This document shows, piece after piece, positions 52,933 to 61,449 of a stretch of 64,000 bases of DNA. The notes below the pieces were generated by a model. The model did no database searches and was not told where the DNA came from. It saw only the letters and a program-made list of their open reading frames with translations. Position numbers and translations under genes: made by a program. Position 1 is the stretch's first letter, and each line of letters opens with the position of its first letter. This DNA is from Streptomyces sp. Tu 3180 (lineage in GTDB: Bacteria > Actinomycetota > Actinomycetes > Streptomycetales > Streptomycetaceae), in NCBI RefSeq assembly GCF_009852415.1, contig NZ_WOXS01000002.1, forward strand, positions 1,116,001 to 1,180,000, written 5' to 3'.

Positions 52933-53823
52933 TCACAGGTACTGGCGTATCAAGGTGACCTGGATGGTGGCCTCGTATCGGCAGGCGAGCTTGTCGTGGC
53001 GCGTCGCTACGCCTCGGGCCTGCTTCAACAGCCCAATCCGGCACTCGACCTCGTGCCGGGCTTTGTATCGCTCCGCGTCGAAGCCTGGAGGTCGTCCACC
53101 GGCCGAACCGCGTCGGAGGCGGTGTCCGGCCTGGCCCTGCTTCTCCGGGATCGTGTGCGCGATGCCGCGGCGGCGCAGGTCAGAGCGGATCGCGCGTGAG
53201 GAAGAGGCGCGGTCAGCCAACACATGGTCGGGCCGGGTGCGTGGGCGTCCACCGGCCGGGCGGTCCACACGGATGCGTTGCATCAGCGGTGGAAACTGTG
53301 GGGCGTCCCCGCGCTGTCCGGCAGTGACGATGACGGCCAGCACGTGCATCGAGGCGGTGACCGCCAGGTGGACCTTGCTGGTCAGGCCACCGCGGGAGCG
53401 GCCGAGACCATGGTCGTCGGGCTCGACGCTCACCAGCGATTCCGGCATCGCGGGCACGCAAGCCCCTTTCTTGCGGGCTCCTGCAGCGTGCTGGTGGGCC
53501 CGGCAGACGGTGGAGTCGATCGACACCTCCCAATCCAGGATCCCGTCGGCATCGGCGGTAGCGTTCAACGCTGCCAGGATCCGGGCCCAGGCGCCGTCTC
53601 GCTGCCAGCGGCGAAAGACTGCGTACGCCGTCGCCCACGGTCCGTACCGCTCGGGGATGTCCCGCAACGGCGAGCCGGTCCTGGACCGCCACCAGATCGC
53701 GTTGAACACCTGGCGGCGCCCCCTGGGCGGGCGTCCCCTCGACGGTAGCGGCGGTAGCAGCGGCTCCAGACGCCCCCACTGCTGGTCTGTCAGGTCTCCA
53801 CGGCTCACCGGGTGATGATGCAC
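52933..53823 (-). CDS. IS5-family transposase of the passenger transposon
   Basis: The 296-residue single-frame transposase opens SRGDLTDQQWGRLEPLLPPL and GRPPRGRRQVFNAIWWRSRT. It has the DDE residues in VSIDSTVCRAHQHAAG, RPDHVLADRASSSRAIRSDL and ARHEVECRIGLLKQARGVAT. One oddity is Ser in place of the usual Tyr after LADRA. Its 3' end lies 27 bases from the left terminus. The frame is uninterrupted. Confidence 0.9.
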   Translation of the reverse strand: MHHHPVSRGDLTDQQWGRLEPLLPPLPSRGRPPRGRRQVFNAIWWRSRTGSPLRDIPERYGPWATAYAVFRRWQRDGAWARILAALNATADADGILDWEVSIDSTVCRAHQHAAGARKKGACVPAMPESLVSVEPDDHGLGRSRGGLTSKVHLAVTASMHVLAVIVTAGQRGDAPQFPPLMQRIRVDRPAGGRPRTRPDHVLADRASSSRAIRSDLRRRGIAHTIPEKQGQAGHRLRRGSAGGRPPGFDAERYKARHEVECRIGLLKQARGVATRHDKLACRYEATIQVTLIRQYL

Positions 53824-53870
53824 CGGGGGTGATCAGCGCTCCGAACTGGCTCTCGCATCTCCCGCTGCCG

Positions 53871-54476
53871 TCAGGCGGGTTGCGCGGGTTCGGCCCCCAG
53901 AGCTCGGATCGCAAGATCAATTGCGGTGGTCAGGCGCCCCAGGTCGTGACCGGCGCGCTCCCGCACCCGCAGGCCGAGTACTGTCGTGAACAGCGACTCC
54001 ACGGCTCCGTCGATGTCGAAATCGGTGGACAGTTCGCCTCGCTCCCGCCCCTCGGCCAGTACCGCATGCAGGGCCTGCCGGGTGACCGCGAACGCAGCCT
54101 CGGTCCGCTCTTGGACCTGGGCGTCAGTGGTGCCGAGTTCGGTGGCGGTGTTAATTACGAAGCAGCCGCGGCCGGACTCGCCGGCGGCTGGGCAGGTCAC
54201 CAGCCACAGCATCCATTCCCGCAGCACCTCACGAACCGGGCGGTCACTCGCGTCCAGACGTCGGCGGGCCTCCGCGGACTCGGTGGCCCGGTAGTGGTCG
54301 AGCGCGCGCAGGAAGAGCGTGTGCTTGTCCGTGAACGTCCGATACAGGCTGCTGGGCGTGAGCTTCAGTTCGTCACCCAGGTCGCGGACCGAAGTGGCGT
54401 GGTAACCGCGCCGCCAGAACAGCTCGGTCGCTGCGGTGACCGCCTCCTGCTCGTCGAACTGTCGTGGGCGTGCCAT
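53871..54476 (-). CDS. TetR-family repressor carried on the transposon
   Basis: The 201-residue repressor opens MARPRQFDEQEAVTAATELF, with the helix-turn-helix WRRGYHATSVRDLGDELKLT followed by PSSLYRTFTDKHTLFLRALD. The AcrR/YxaF-like C-terminal domain includes CPAAGESGRGCFVINTATEL, whose Cys residues could sense thiol-reactive compounds. It is divergent from the MFS exporter, with two GGAGCG-type palindromes between the starts, so it should repress both. ATG 54,476. Confidence 0.92.
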   Translation of the reverse strand: MARPRQFDEQEAVTAATELFWRRGYHATSVRDLGDELKLTPSSLYRTFTDKHTLFLRALDHYRATESAEARRRLDASDRPVREVLREWMLWLVTCPAAGESGRGCFVINTATELGTTDAQVQERTEAAFAVTRQALHAVLAEGRERGELSTDFDIDGAVESLFTTVLGLRVRERAGHDLGRLTTAIDLAIRALGAEPAQPA

Positions 54477-54498
54477 GACTTCACCTTACCCGACTTGT

Positions 54499-54550
54499 GG
54501 AGCGTTCGCTCCCATACTAGGGTCCCAGTTCGGGAGCGATCGCTCCCGAA
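54499..54550. promoter_or_regulatory. Double TetR operator between repressor and exporter
   Basis: A perfect 22-bp palindrome (54,529-54,550, centre GGGAGCGATCGCTCCC) and a second shorter one (GGAGCG-TT-CGCTCC, 54,499-54,512) lie between the divergent TetR and MFS genes. The shared half-site GGAGCG and placement over both promoters make this a confident operator pair. Confidence 0.88.
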
Positions 54551-54568
54551 TTGCTGGAGGAGGATCCG

Positions 54569-55771
54569 TTGACGACCGCAGAACAGACCCCCACCCGGAC
54601 ACAGGAACCAGGGACGCCGGATCAGAGCCGCTGGATGGCGGTGGCCGTGGTGGCGCTGGGCACCTTCCTGCTGGTGACCGCCGAGCAACTGCCGATCGGT
54701 CTGCTGACCTCAGTGGGGTCCGCACTGTCGGTCTCCGAGGGGACGGCAGGACTAATGGTGACGGTGCCCAGCATCGTCGCCGGGTTCGCGGCACCGCTGG
54801 TCCCGATGGTCGTCGGGGCGCTGGACCGACGCATCCTGCTGCTCGGGCTGATGGCCCTGATGACCGTCGCGAACCTGGGCTCCGCCCTGGCGCCGAACTT
54901 CGCAGTGCTGGTGGGCTCCCGAGTGCTGGTCGGCATCGCGGTAGGCGGCTTCTGGGCGGTCGCCGCCGGCCTGGCGGTCCGGCTCGTTGCGTCTGCGGAC
55001 GTGCCACGCGCCACCGCGATCATCTTCGGCGGCGTCGGAGCCGCGAACGTGTTCGGCGTCCCGCTCGGCACCCTGGTCGGCGACCTGACCGGTTGGCGCA
55101 TCGCCTTCTGCGCGCTCAGCGCCCTGGCGCTGGTGACCCTGATCGCCCTGCTCGCGGTACTGCCGCGGCTGGTCGCCTCCCAGAACATCCGCCCCAACCT
55201 ACTGATGGAGCAGCTCCGCAACCCGGGCGTGCGCGTCGGCGTCATCGCGACGGTGCTCCTCGTGTTCGGCCACTTTGCCGCTTACACATTCGTCAGCCCG
55301 GCGCTGCAGGATCTGTCGGGGATCGATGAGCGCTATGTCGGTCCGCTGCTGTTCGGGTTCGGTGCGGCCGGCATGATCGGCAACTTTGTCGCAGGTGCGG
55401 CGCTCTCTCGCCACGTGCACCGCAGCGTGCTGGCCATCGCCGTGGCCATGACGGCCGCGATGCCGCTCTTCCTGCTCCTGGGCCGGACCGCAATCGGCGG
55501 CGCCATCCTGCTGATCATCTGGGGTCTGGCCTTCGGTGGTGTGTCCGTGGGCCTCCAGACCTGGATGATCAAGGCCGCTCCGCAAGCGGTGGAAGCGGCC
55601 TCCTCGCTGTGGGTGGCGGTGTTCAACCTGTCCATCGGTTTCGGCGCGCTGGCCGGCGGCATCATCGTCGACACGCTCACGCTCCAAGGCTCGCTCTGGC
55701 TCGGTGGCGCCTGCGCCCTGCTCGCCGCCCTGGCGATCCGGACCGCCCGTACCAATGACGCCGTGCGCTGA
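54569..55771 (+). CDS. MFS exporter (DHA1, 12-TM) carried on the transposon
   Basis: The 400-residue protein is a 12-helix DHA1-type drug exporter of the YdhP/AraJ-like group. Helix 1 reads VAVVALGTFLLVTAEQLPIG, loop 2-3 VGALDRRILLLGLMALMTVA, and helix 5 GGVGAANVFGVPLGTLVGDL. Later helices are intact through LGGACALLAALAIRTA. TTG 54,569 is supported by GGAGGAGG five bases upstream. Exported compound unknown; proton antiport is expected. It sits under the double operator and ends at a strong hairpin just inside the transposon. Confidence 0.9.
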   Translation: MTTAEQTPTRTQEPGTPDQSRWMAVAVVALGTFLLVTAEQLPIGLLTSVGSALSVSEGTAGLMVTVPSIVAGFAAPLVPMVVGALDRRILLLGLMALMTVANLGSALAPNFAVLVGSRVLVGIAVGGFWAVAAGLAVRLVASADVPRATAIIFGGVGAANVFGVPLGTLVGDLTGWRIAFCALSALALVTLIALLAVLPRLVASQNIRPNLLMEQLRNPGVRVGVIATVLLVFGHFAAYTFVSPALQDLSGIDERYVGPLLFGFGAAGMIGNFVAGAALSRHVHRSVLAIAVAMTAAMPLFLLLGRTAIGGAILLIIWGLAFGGVSVGLQTWMIKAAPQAVEAASSLWVAVFNLSIGFGALAGGIIVDTLTLQGSLWLGGACALLAALAIRTARTNDAVR

Positions 55772-55785
55772 CCGAGAGCCACTCA

Positions 55786-55828
55786 GGCTGCCCGGGCACC
55801 GGAGAAGGAATCCGGCGCCCGGGCAGCC
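55786..55828 (+). terminator. Terminator of the transposon MFS gene
   Basis: A perfect 12-bp stem, GGCTGCCCGGGC (55,786-55,797) with its complement (55,817-55,828), begins 15 bases after the MFS stop and ends 32 bases before the transposon terminus. Confidence 0.82.
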
Positions 55829-55860
55829 CGCACTCCCCAATGCAACATTCCAAACAGGCC

Positions 55861-57648
55861 CTAGGAGAGCGCCTCGTCCATGGACTCCTCCCGCCAGCGG
55901 CGCAGGAGTTCGTGGAAGGCGGGGGCGCCGTGCGGGTAGGCGGCCGGGCCGTTCGGGCGCCCGCGTCCTTCGCGGTTGTAGTAGCCGGGAGTGCACTCGG
56001 CGTGGAACCACTCGTGGTCGGGGGCGCCCTCGGCCAGGGTGGCGAGCCAGGCGTCCTCGGCCTCGCGGGACGGTTCGACGAGGGCGCCCCCGGCCTCGGC
56101 TGCCGCGACGAGGGCGGCGGCGTGCACGGCCTGCTCGTCCAGGACGTGGGTGAAGTTGACGCTGCTGGCGTTCTGCAGGGAACCCATCCGGATCAGGTTC
56201 GGGAAGCCGTTGCTGGTGAAGCCGTGGAGGGTGCGGACGCCGTGCCGTGCCCACGCGTCGAGCAGCCGGGTTCCTCCCCGGCCGTGGACGGGCAGCTTGC
56301 CGGAGTGGACGCCGGAGACGCCGACGGAGAATCCGGTGGCGAAGATCAGGCAGTCGAGTTCGTACACGGTCCCGCCGACCACGACGCCGTTCCCGGTGAC
56401 GCGTTCGATGCCGTGGGTGTCGGCGGTGTCGACCAGGGTGACGTTGCTCCGGTTGAACGCCGGGTAGTACGTGTCGGAGAAGGTGGGGCGCTTGCAGGCG
56501 TACCGGTACCAGGGCTTGAGCTTCTCCGCCGTCGCCGGGTCCGTGACCGTCCGCTCGACGCGGGCGCGCACCTCGTTCATCTTGGCGGCGTCGGCGACCT
56601 CGTAGGCGGCCTCGAAGGCCTCCCGGTCACCGGTGCGCCGGAAGCTCGGCAGCAGCTTCTCCAGGAGGGGTGCCGACGACGTCCATCCGTCCGCCACGAG
56701 GTCCTCGTCGAACGCCCCGCCCGAGACGACGCGCAGGAAGTTCTCGCGGCGCTCGCGGGCCCAGCCCTCGCGGTCCGCGCCGACGTCCCCGGCCGTGGTG
56801 CGGCGGTTGGCGCGCACGTCCACCGTGGAGGGGGTGCGCTGGAAGACGTAGACGTGTCCCGCGTCCTCGGCCAGCATCGGAATGACCTGCACGCCGGTGG
56901 CGCCGGTGCCGACGACGCCCACGCGCTTGTCCGCGAGCCCGGTCAGGCCGCCGCCCGGGCCGCCGCCGGTGTAGGCGTAGTCCCAGCGGGACGTGTGGAA
57001 GGTGCGCCCCCCGAAGTCCCCGATGCCGGGTATCCCCGGCAGTTTCGGCTCGGTCATGGTGCCGGTGGCGGTGATGACGTACGTCGCCCGGAACGCGTCG
57101 CCGCGGTCGGTGGCCACGATCCACGTGCGGGAGCTCTCCTCCCAGGTCAGCTCGGTGACGGTGGTGGAGAACAGGGCGTCCGCGTAGAGGCCGGACTCCT
57201 GCGCGATCCGCACCGCGTGCTGCCGGATCTCCTCGCCCGGGGAGTACTTCCACTCCGGTACGTATCCGGTCTCGTCGAGCATCGGCAGGTACACGTGGGA
57301 CTCGATGTCGCAGTGGACGCCCGGGTACCGGTTCCAGTACCAGGTGCCGCCGAAGTCACCGCCCTTGTCGACGACGCGGACGCGTTCCACGCCCTGCCGG
57401 CGCAACCGCGCCCCGGCGAGGATGCCGCCGAACCCGCCGCCGATGACAGCCACGTCGACGGTGTCGCGCAGCGGCTCGCGCCCTGCCACCTCGCCCACGT
57501 ACGGGTCGGCGGCGCAGAAGCCGGACTCGGCGTCGGCGTCGAGGTACTGGCGCGGGCCGTCGGGCCGTATGCGCCGCTCACGCTCGCGGCGGTAGCGCTG
57601 CCGCAGCACCGCGAGTTCGTCGGGGGCCGGCGCCTGGGGGGACGTCAT
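55861..57648 (-). CDS. Baeyer-Villiger (flavin-containing) monooxygenase
   Basis: The 595-residue enzyme has the FAD motif GGGFGG at 70-75, the block [20 protein letters not shown], and the Baeyer-Villiger signature FxGxxxHxxxW exactly at 212-222 ([11 protein letters not shown]). A second NADP Rossmann motif [11 protein letters not shown] follows. It should insert oxygen next to ketones, giving esters or lactones. The ~60-residue N-terminal extension before the FAD motif is that of the cyclopentadecanone or steroid-type BVMOs. ATG 57,648 has GAGG upstream; a longer frame to 58,125 is antisense to the lipoprotein gene. The TAG stop lies within the CTAG target of the transposon and was preserved by duplication. 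Confidence 0.93.
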   Translation of the reverse strand: MTSPQAPAPDELAVLRQRYRRERERRIRPDGPRQYLDADAESGFCAADPYVGEVAGREPLRDTVDVAVIGGGFGGILAGARLRRQGVERVRVVDKGGDFGGTWYWNRYPGVHCDIESHVYLPMLDETGYVPEWKYSPGEEIRQHAVRIAQESGLYADALFSTTVTELTWEESSRTWIVATDRGDAFRATYVITATGTMTEPKLPGIPGIGDFGGRTFHTSRWDYAYTGGGPGGGLTGLADKRVGVVGTGATGVQVIPMLAEDAGHVYVFQRTPSTVDVRANRRTTAGDVGADREGWARERRENFLRVVSGGAFDEDLVADGWTSSAPLLEKLLPSFRRTGDREAFEAAYEVADAAKMNEVRARVERTVTDPATAEKLKPWYRYACKRPTFSDTYYPAFNRSNVTLVDTADTHGIERVTGNGVVVGGTVYELDCLIFATGFSVGVSGVHSGKLPVHGRGGTRLLDAWARHGVRTLHGFTSNGFPNLIRMGSLQNASSVNFTHVLDEQAVHAAALVAAAEAGGALVEPSREAEDAWLATLAEGAPDHEWFHAECTPGYYNREGRGRPNGPAAYPHGAPAFHELLRRWREESMDEALS

Positions 57649-57750
57649 GTGGGGGGACCTCACTTCTCTCCGTCTGCCGTGCGCGGACCGGTCCGTCCGT
57701 GAGCTGCCGAACCGCCTTGGAACCGGACGGCCTTGACGCACCGTAGCAAC

Positions 57751-57772
57751 AACCGGACAGTGTTGTCCGGTT
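57751..57772. promoter_or_regulatory. TetR-type operator between BVMO and lipoprotein genes
   Basis: AACCGGACA-GTGT-TGTCCGGTT is a perfect inverted repeat with 9-bp arms and a four-base centre, lying in the divergent promoter region 46 bases before the lipoprotein start. TetR regulators commonly bind such sites, and one is encoded just after the lipoprotein gene; TGTCCGG also occurs at that regulator's own start (59,450-59,456). Confidence 0.82.
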
Positions 57773-57817
57773 AGAGTGCGGGGGCACGACGACCTTCGGA
57801 CAGGAAGAGCGACCCCC

Positions 57818-58837
57818 ATGCGACGACTCCGGAACCGGTCCCTGGCCGTGCTCGCCACGCTCGGCACCCTGGCCCTGGCCGGATGCGGCACCGACACGCG
57901 CACTCCCGGCGACGGGGCGACGTCCCCCGGCCCGGACGGGACCGTCACCGCCCACCGGTTCATGCGACTGACCACGGTCCACGAGGAGACCGGAATGACC
58001 CTGCTGGAGGGCCCGGTCTTCGGCGAGGACGGCCGGCTGGTCGTCGTCGACGTCACCGCACCCGCCGGAGAGCCGAAGGTGATGCGCGTCGACGTCCGGA
58101 AGAAGACGGTGCGGAAGGTCTTCACCGACAGCCGGGGGGCCTACACCTCGGCCCAGTTCAGCCCGCACGACGGCCGGCTCTACCTGTCCGACTTCGCCCA
58201 CGGCGAGATCGTCTCCCTGGCCCCCGGCGGCGGCGACCGGCGCACCTTCTTCACCGGCGAGGTCGACGGCGCCCGGATGCAGCCCGACGACATCGCCTTC
58301 GACCGGGACGGCGACCTGTACGTCAGCGACTCCCTCGGCCTGTCCGAGGGCGAGGCGCGCGGCCGCGTGGTGCGCATCGACCGCGACGGCGGGGACGCCA
58401 CCGTCCTGGCCGACGGTCTCGCCGCCACGAACGGCATCTCGTTCGACATCGGCTACCGCGGGCTGTGGATCAGCGAGCTGACGGAGAACCGGATCTCCTA
58501 CCTTCCCGTCGGCAAGCGGGCCGGGGCGACCGGCCGGCACACCGCCGTCCGCGTCGACGGCGGCGTCGCCCAGGCCGACTCGATCGCCGTGGACGCGGAC
58601 GGCAACCTGTACCAGGCGCTGCACGGCCGGCCCGCGATGGCCGTGTACGACCGGTACGGCAAACGCCTCGCGACGGTGGAGGTCCCGGCCCGCGCCGAAG
58701 GACTCGAGTCGGCGACCAACGTGGCGATCACGCCCGGCGGGACCAGGGCGTACATGACCGTCAGCGGACCCGCCGGCGGGTACCTGTACACCTTCGACGC
58801 ACTCGCGGAGGGCGTACGGCAGTCCAACGGCGGCTGA
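57818..58837 (+). CDS. SMP-30/gluconolactonase-like beta-propeller lipoprotein
   Basis: The 339-residue protein has a lipoprotein signal ending in LALAGC (lipobox, Cys about residue 23). A six-bladed propeller follows with LLEGPVFGEDGRLVVVDVTA, VYLSDFAHGEIVSL-like blades, DDIAFDRDGDLYVSDSLG and GISFDIGYRGLWISELTENR. These match SMP-30/gluconolactonase/LRE-like proteins with Asp/Asn metal ligands. It could hydrolyse the lactones made by the divergent BVMO outside the membrane, which is an attractive pairing but only inference. ATG 57,818 has CAGGAAGAG upstream. Confidence 0.88.
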   Translation: MRRLRNRSLAVLATLGTLALAGCGTDTRTPGDGATSPGPDGTVTAHRFMRLTTVHEETGMTLLEGPVFGEDGRLVVVDVTAPAGEPKVMRVDVRKKTVRKVFTDSRGAYTSAQFSPHDGRLYLSDFAHGEIVSLAPGGGDRRTFFTGEVDGARMQPDDIAFDRDGDLYVSDSLGLSEGEARGRVVRIDRDGGDATVLADGLAATNGISFDIGYRGLWISELTENRISYLPVGKRAGATGRHTAVRVDGGVAQADSIAVDADGNLYQALHGRPAMAVYDRYGKRLATVEVPARAEGLESATNVAITPGGTRAYMTVSGPAGGYLYTFDALAEGVRQSNGG

Positions 58838-58850
58838 CGCCGCCCGGCCC

Positions 58851-59450
58851 TCACCCCTCGAAGGGCCGCACCGGTCCCACCGTGACGCCGAGCAGCCGCC
58901 AGGCCGCCAGCGCCCGGTGCTCGCGCTCCTCGCGAGTGGGGCCGGTGGCGGCTCCGGAGACCATGGCGACGGCGAGCATGAGGTCGTCCGGCGCGTCCGG
59001 AGCACCCAGGCGGTGCCCGTCCGGCAGGCACCGCCGCAGGGCGCGCTCGACCCGCTCGGACAGGTCCCGGGCGAACGCGTGGGCGTGGAAACGGCCGCTG
59101 ACCCCGTCGGCGTGCAGGAGGCCGATGAAAGCCGCCGACTGCGTCAGGTGCCAGGTCACCACTCCCAGAACCCCGGCGAGGGTCGCGTCCTCGGCGTCCG
59201 CCGCCTGCTCGATCTGGCGCACGTTCTCCTCCAGGACCGCGGCCGCGATGGCGTTGCGATCGGGGAAGTGCCGGTACAGCACGCCCTGCCCGACCCCGGC
59301 CCTGCGCGCGATCCCGGACAGTGGAGCGTCCAGACCGTGCACCGCGTAGATCTCCCGGGCGGCGGTGACCAGAGCGGCCCGGTTGCCGGCGGCGGCCCCC
59401 GGTCCCCGGTTCGCGGGCCTCGGCTCGTCCGACGTGGGGCGTTGGGTCAT
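58851..59450 (-). CDS. TetR-family regulator, probable controller of the BVMO locus
   Basis: The 199-residue regulator has the helix-turn-helix AREIYAVHGLDAPLSGIARR, then AGVGQGVLYRHFPDRNAIAA, and a C-terminal domain ending WRLLGVTVGPVRPFEG. The gene is convergent with the lipoprotein (14 bases apart). ATG 59,450 lies directly behind CCTGTCCGG with no ribosome site, suggesting a leaderless mRNA and possible autoregulation through a half-operator. The frame extends to 59,516 but without support. Confidence 0.88.
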   Translation of the reverse strand: MTQRPTSDEPRPANRGPGAAAGNRAALVTAAREIYAVHGLDAPLSGIARRAGVGQGVLYRHFPDRNAIAAAVLEENVRQIEQAADAEDATLAGVLGVVTWHLTQSAAFIGLLHADGVSGRFHAHAFARDLSERVERALRRCLPDGHRLGAPDAPDDLMLAVAMVSGAATGPTREEREHRALAAWRLLGVTVGPVRPFEG

Positions 59451-59579
59451 CCGGACAGGGTAACGGGGGGACGCCGGGGGCCCGGTACCCGGTGCGCGGC
59501 ACCCGGCCTCCGGCACCCCGCACTCACGTACCCGGCAGGCAGCACCCGGTACGAGCCGCTGCCCTCCCGCCCCGCGGTC

Positions 59580-60239
59580 CTACCCGACCCCCTCCGCGGC
59601 GACCGCGAGGGCCTGGCGCAGGGTCGCTTCCAACACGGCCGCGGCGGCGGCGCCTTCGCCCTCCTCCGCCGCGTACTCGCCCTCGGCGGGATCGCCGCGC
59701 CAGGCATAGTGCTCGACCGCCGCGCGCAGGGCCGCGTTGAACATCGCCGCACGGATCCTCACGCTCAGGTCGTCGGCCGGCAGCCCGGCCCGTTCGGCCA
59801 GGGCGCGGGCGAAGGCCGGCTCCGCCTCGTCGTAGGTCTGGAGCCAGACGGCGCGCAGCCCGGGCTCGGTCCGGGTGAGCCGGACCAGGGCGCCGACGGT
59901 GGCCCGGTCCGGGCCGCCGGCGATGCCCTGCCCCGTCGTCAGCCACCGGTCCAGGGCCTTCTCCAGGGGCCGGCCGGGCGGCCACTCCCGCAGGAAGGCG
60001 GCGATCGTGTCGATGCCCTCCGAGAACAGCGGCCTCACGCAGCTCTCCTTGCTCGGGAAGTAGCGCCACACGGTGCGCGCCGACAGGCCGACGGCCCGGC
60101 CGATCTGTTCGCCGGTCGTGGACGCGACGCCCTGGGTGACGAACAGGTCCACCGCGGCCCGGGCGATCTCCCGCCGGATCTCGGTCCTGCGCGCTTCGGT
60201 CAGGGGCGGCCGTCCCGTGCGGCCACGGGGTGCGGTCAT
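59580..60239 (-). CDS. TetR-family regulator of the divergent SDR
   Basis: The 219-residue regulator opens MTAPRGRTGRPPLTEARRTE, with helix-turn-helix TQGVASTTGEQIGRAVGLSA and RTVWRYFPSKESCVRPLFSE. The C-terminal half is helical with an Ala/Glu-rich end. ATG 60,239 has GGAGGAACCG before it, which decides against the in-frame start at 60,317. It is divergent from the SDR gene across 140 bases with a 15-bp palindrome, the standard layout for a repressor and its target. Confidence 0.92.
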   Translation of the reverse strand: MTAPRGRTGRPPLTEARRTEIRREIARAAVDLFVTQGVASTTGEQIGRAVGLSARTVWRYFPSKESCVRPLFSEGIDTIAAFLREWPPGRPLEKALDRWLTTGQGIAGGPDRATVGALVRLTRTEPGLRAVWLQTYDEAEPAFARALAERAGLPADDLSVRIRAAMFNAALRAAVEHYAWRGDPAEGEYAAEEGEGAAAAAVLEATLRQALAVAAEGVG

Positions 60240-60301
60240 CGGTTCCTCCGGCTGCGTTGATCGTGTGATCGAGCTCTCGGGAATCTTCCACCACGAGTTC
60301 A

Positions 60302-60316
60302 TGTCACTCAGCGACA
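60302..60316. promoter_or_regulatory. Operator between TetR and SDR genes
   Basis: TGTCACT-C-AGCGACA is an inverted repeat with 7-bp arms and one mismatch, placed between the divergent TetR and SDR genes. Form and position suit TetR regulation. Confidence 0.6.
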
Positions 60317-60379
60317 ATAAGTCGTACGGTGATGGCGCCCGGGGTGACCGGGGCCCCGCACGACGAACAGGAGAGCTTC

Positions 60380-61141
60380 ATGGCCGGCGCATTCGACGGA
60401 CGCGGCGTCATCGTCACCGGGGCCGGGTCGGGGATAGGCCGTGCCGCCGCCCTGGCCTTCGCCGCCGAGGGCGCCCGGGTCCTGGTCGCGGACATCGACG
60501 CCGAGGGCGCCGCGTCGACGGTCGAGGCGGTGGAGAAGTCCGGTGGCACCGGGGTCGCCGTCACCGGCGACCTCGGCGACCGGGACGTCGTGGACCGGGT
60601 GACCCGGACCGCCGTCGAGCGCTTCGGCGGCGTGGACGTCCTGGTGAACAACGCCGGGATCATGGACGGGATGACGGCGCTGGCGGACGTGACCGACGCG
60701 CAGTGGGAGCGTGTCCTGCGGGTCAACCTGACCGCGCCCTTCCTGCTCACCCGCGCCGTGCTGCCGCACATGCTGGCGGCCGGCAGGGGCGCCATCGTCA
60801 ACACCGCCTCCGAGGCCGGCCTGCGGGGCAGCGCGGCGGGCGCCGCCTACACGGCCTCGAAGCACGGCGTGGTCGGGCTGACCAGGAACCTCGCGGTGAT
60901 GTACCGCAAGCAGGGCATCCGCGCGAACGCCATCGCCCCGGGAGGCACCGCCACCGGCATCGTCGTCGACGCCGACCCGGCCGGGCACGGTCCCGCGGCG
61001 CTCGGCCCCCACTTCGTCAACCTCGGCCGCCTGGCCCAGCCCGAGGAGCAGGCCGCCGCGATCCTGTTCCTCGCCTCGGACGCGGCGAGCAACATCAACG
61101 GAGCGATCCTGCCGGTGGACGACGGCTGGGCGGCGGTCTGA
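60380..61141 (+). CDS. Short-chain dehydrogenase/reductase (FabG-like)
   Basis: The 253-residue enzyme has all classical SDR motifs: TGAGSGIG at about 13-20, DIDAEG (NAD preference by the Asp), NNAG in VLVNNAGIMDG, catalytic Ser in NTASEAGLRG, Tyr-x3-Lys in YTASKHG, and PGGTATGI after strand 6. It oxidises or reduces an alcohol/ketone in the cytosol. ATG 60,380 has AGGAGAG upstream. The divergent TetR gene and palindrome indicate substrate-induced expression. Substrate unknown. Confidence 0.93.
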   Translation: MAGAFDGRGVIVTGAGSGIGRAAALAFAAEGARVLVADIDAEGAASTVEAVEKSGGTGVAVTGDLGDRDVVDRVTRTAVERFGGVDVLVNNAGIMDGMTALADVTDAQWERVLRVNLTAPFLLTRAVLPHMLAAGRGAIVNTASEAGLRGSAAGAAYTASKHGVVGLTRNLAVMYRKQGIRANAIAPGGTATGIVVDADPAGHGPAALGPHFVNLGRLAQPEEQAAAILFLASDAASNINGAILPVDDGWAAV

Positions 61142-61147
61142 CCGCTC

Positions 61148-61301
61148 CCGGGCGGCCGGTTCCCTGGCCGGCCGGGCGGTTCCTGACCAGCCGGCCGGGG
61201 GGTTCCCTGGCCGGCCGGGCGGTCTCCTGGCCGGCCGGGCGGTCTCCTGGCCGACCGGACGGCCCCCCTGTCGGCCGGGGGGTCCCCGAACCGGCCGGAC
61301 C
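61148..61301. repeat. Degenerate ~21-bp tandem repeats
   Basis: After the SDR stop, a unit close to CCTGGCCGGCCGGGCGGT is repeated about seven times with substitutions; two central copies (about 61,208-61,250) are nearly identical. There is no dyad per unit that would suggest CRISPR, and spacers are absent. It may act as a complex terminator or is simply slippage-prone G/C DNA. Confidence 0.6.
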
Positions 61302-61400
61302 GCTCCGTGAGACCGCCGCGGGTGCGCGAGGTGCGCAAGACGCGCGTCCGCGTCCTCGCCCGTCCGGGTGCGGCCGGCCGTCCCCGGTGCGGCCGGCTTG

Positions 61401-61421
61401 ACCTTGACACGGTGACAAGGT
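61401..61421. promoter_or_regulatory. MerR-type operator/promoter of the HEAT-MerR operon
   Basis: ACCTTGACAC-G-GTGACAAGGT is an inverted repeat with 10-bp arms and one mismatch, about 30 bases before the HEAT gene. The sequence lies within CTTGAC-rich DNA as MerR sites do, where the dyad occupies an over-long promoter spacer. The MerR-HEAT protein of the same operon is the natural ligand. Confidence 0.78.
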
Positions 61422-61449
61422 CTTGACTGCAGCCGAGGAGGTGGTCGCG

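Larger units (their letters stand above)
52906..55860. mobile_element. IS5-type transposon carrying a TetR-regulated MFS exporter
   Basis: Inverted ends GGCCTGTTTG (52,906-52,915) and CAAACAGGCC (55,851-55,860), with further partial match (14 of 16), enclose 2955 bp. CTAG flanks both sides (52,902-52,905 and 55,861-55,864). Inside are an intact IS5-family transposase, a TetR repressor, a double operator, an MFS exporter and a terminator. No end copy is found right after the transposase start (53,824-53,870), where a simple IS would close. The distal end beyond the exporter therefore appears to be the working right end, making this a passenger-carrying transposon rather than a plain IS. Confidence 0.8.

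Noticed and set aside
61148..61301. Tandem repeats considered as a CRISPR array
   Set aside because: There are no unique spacers between units, the units vary, and no cas genes occur in the window.
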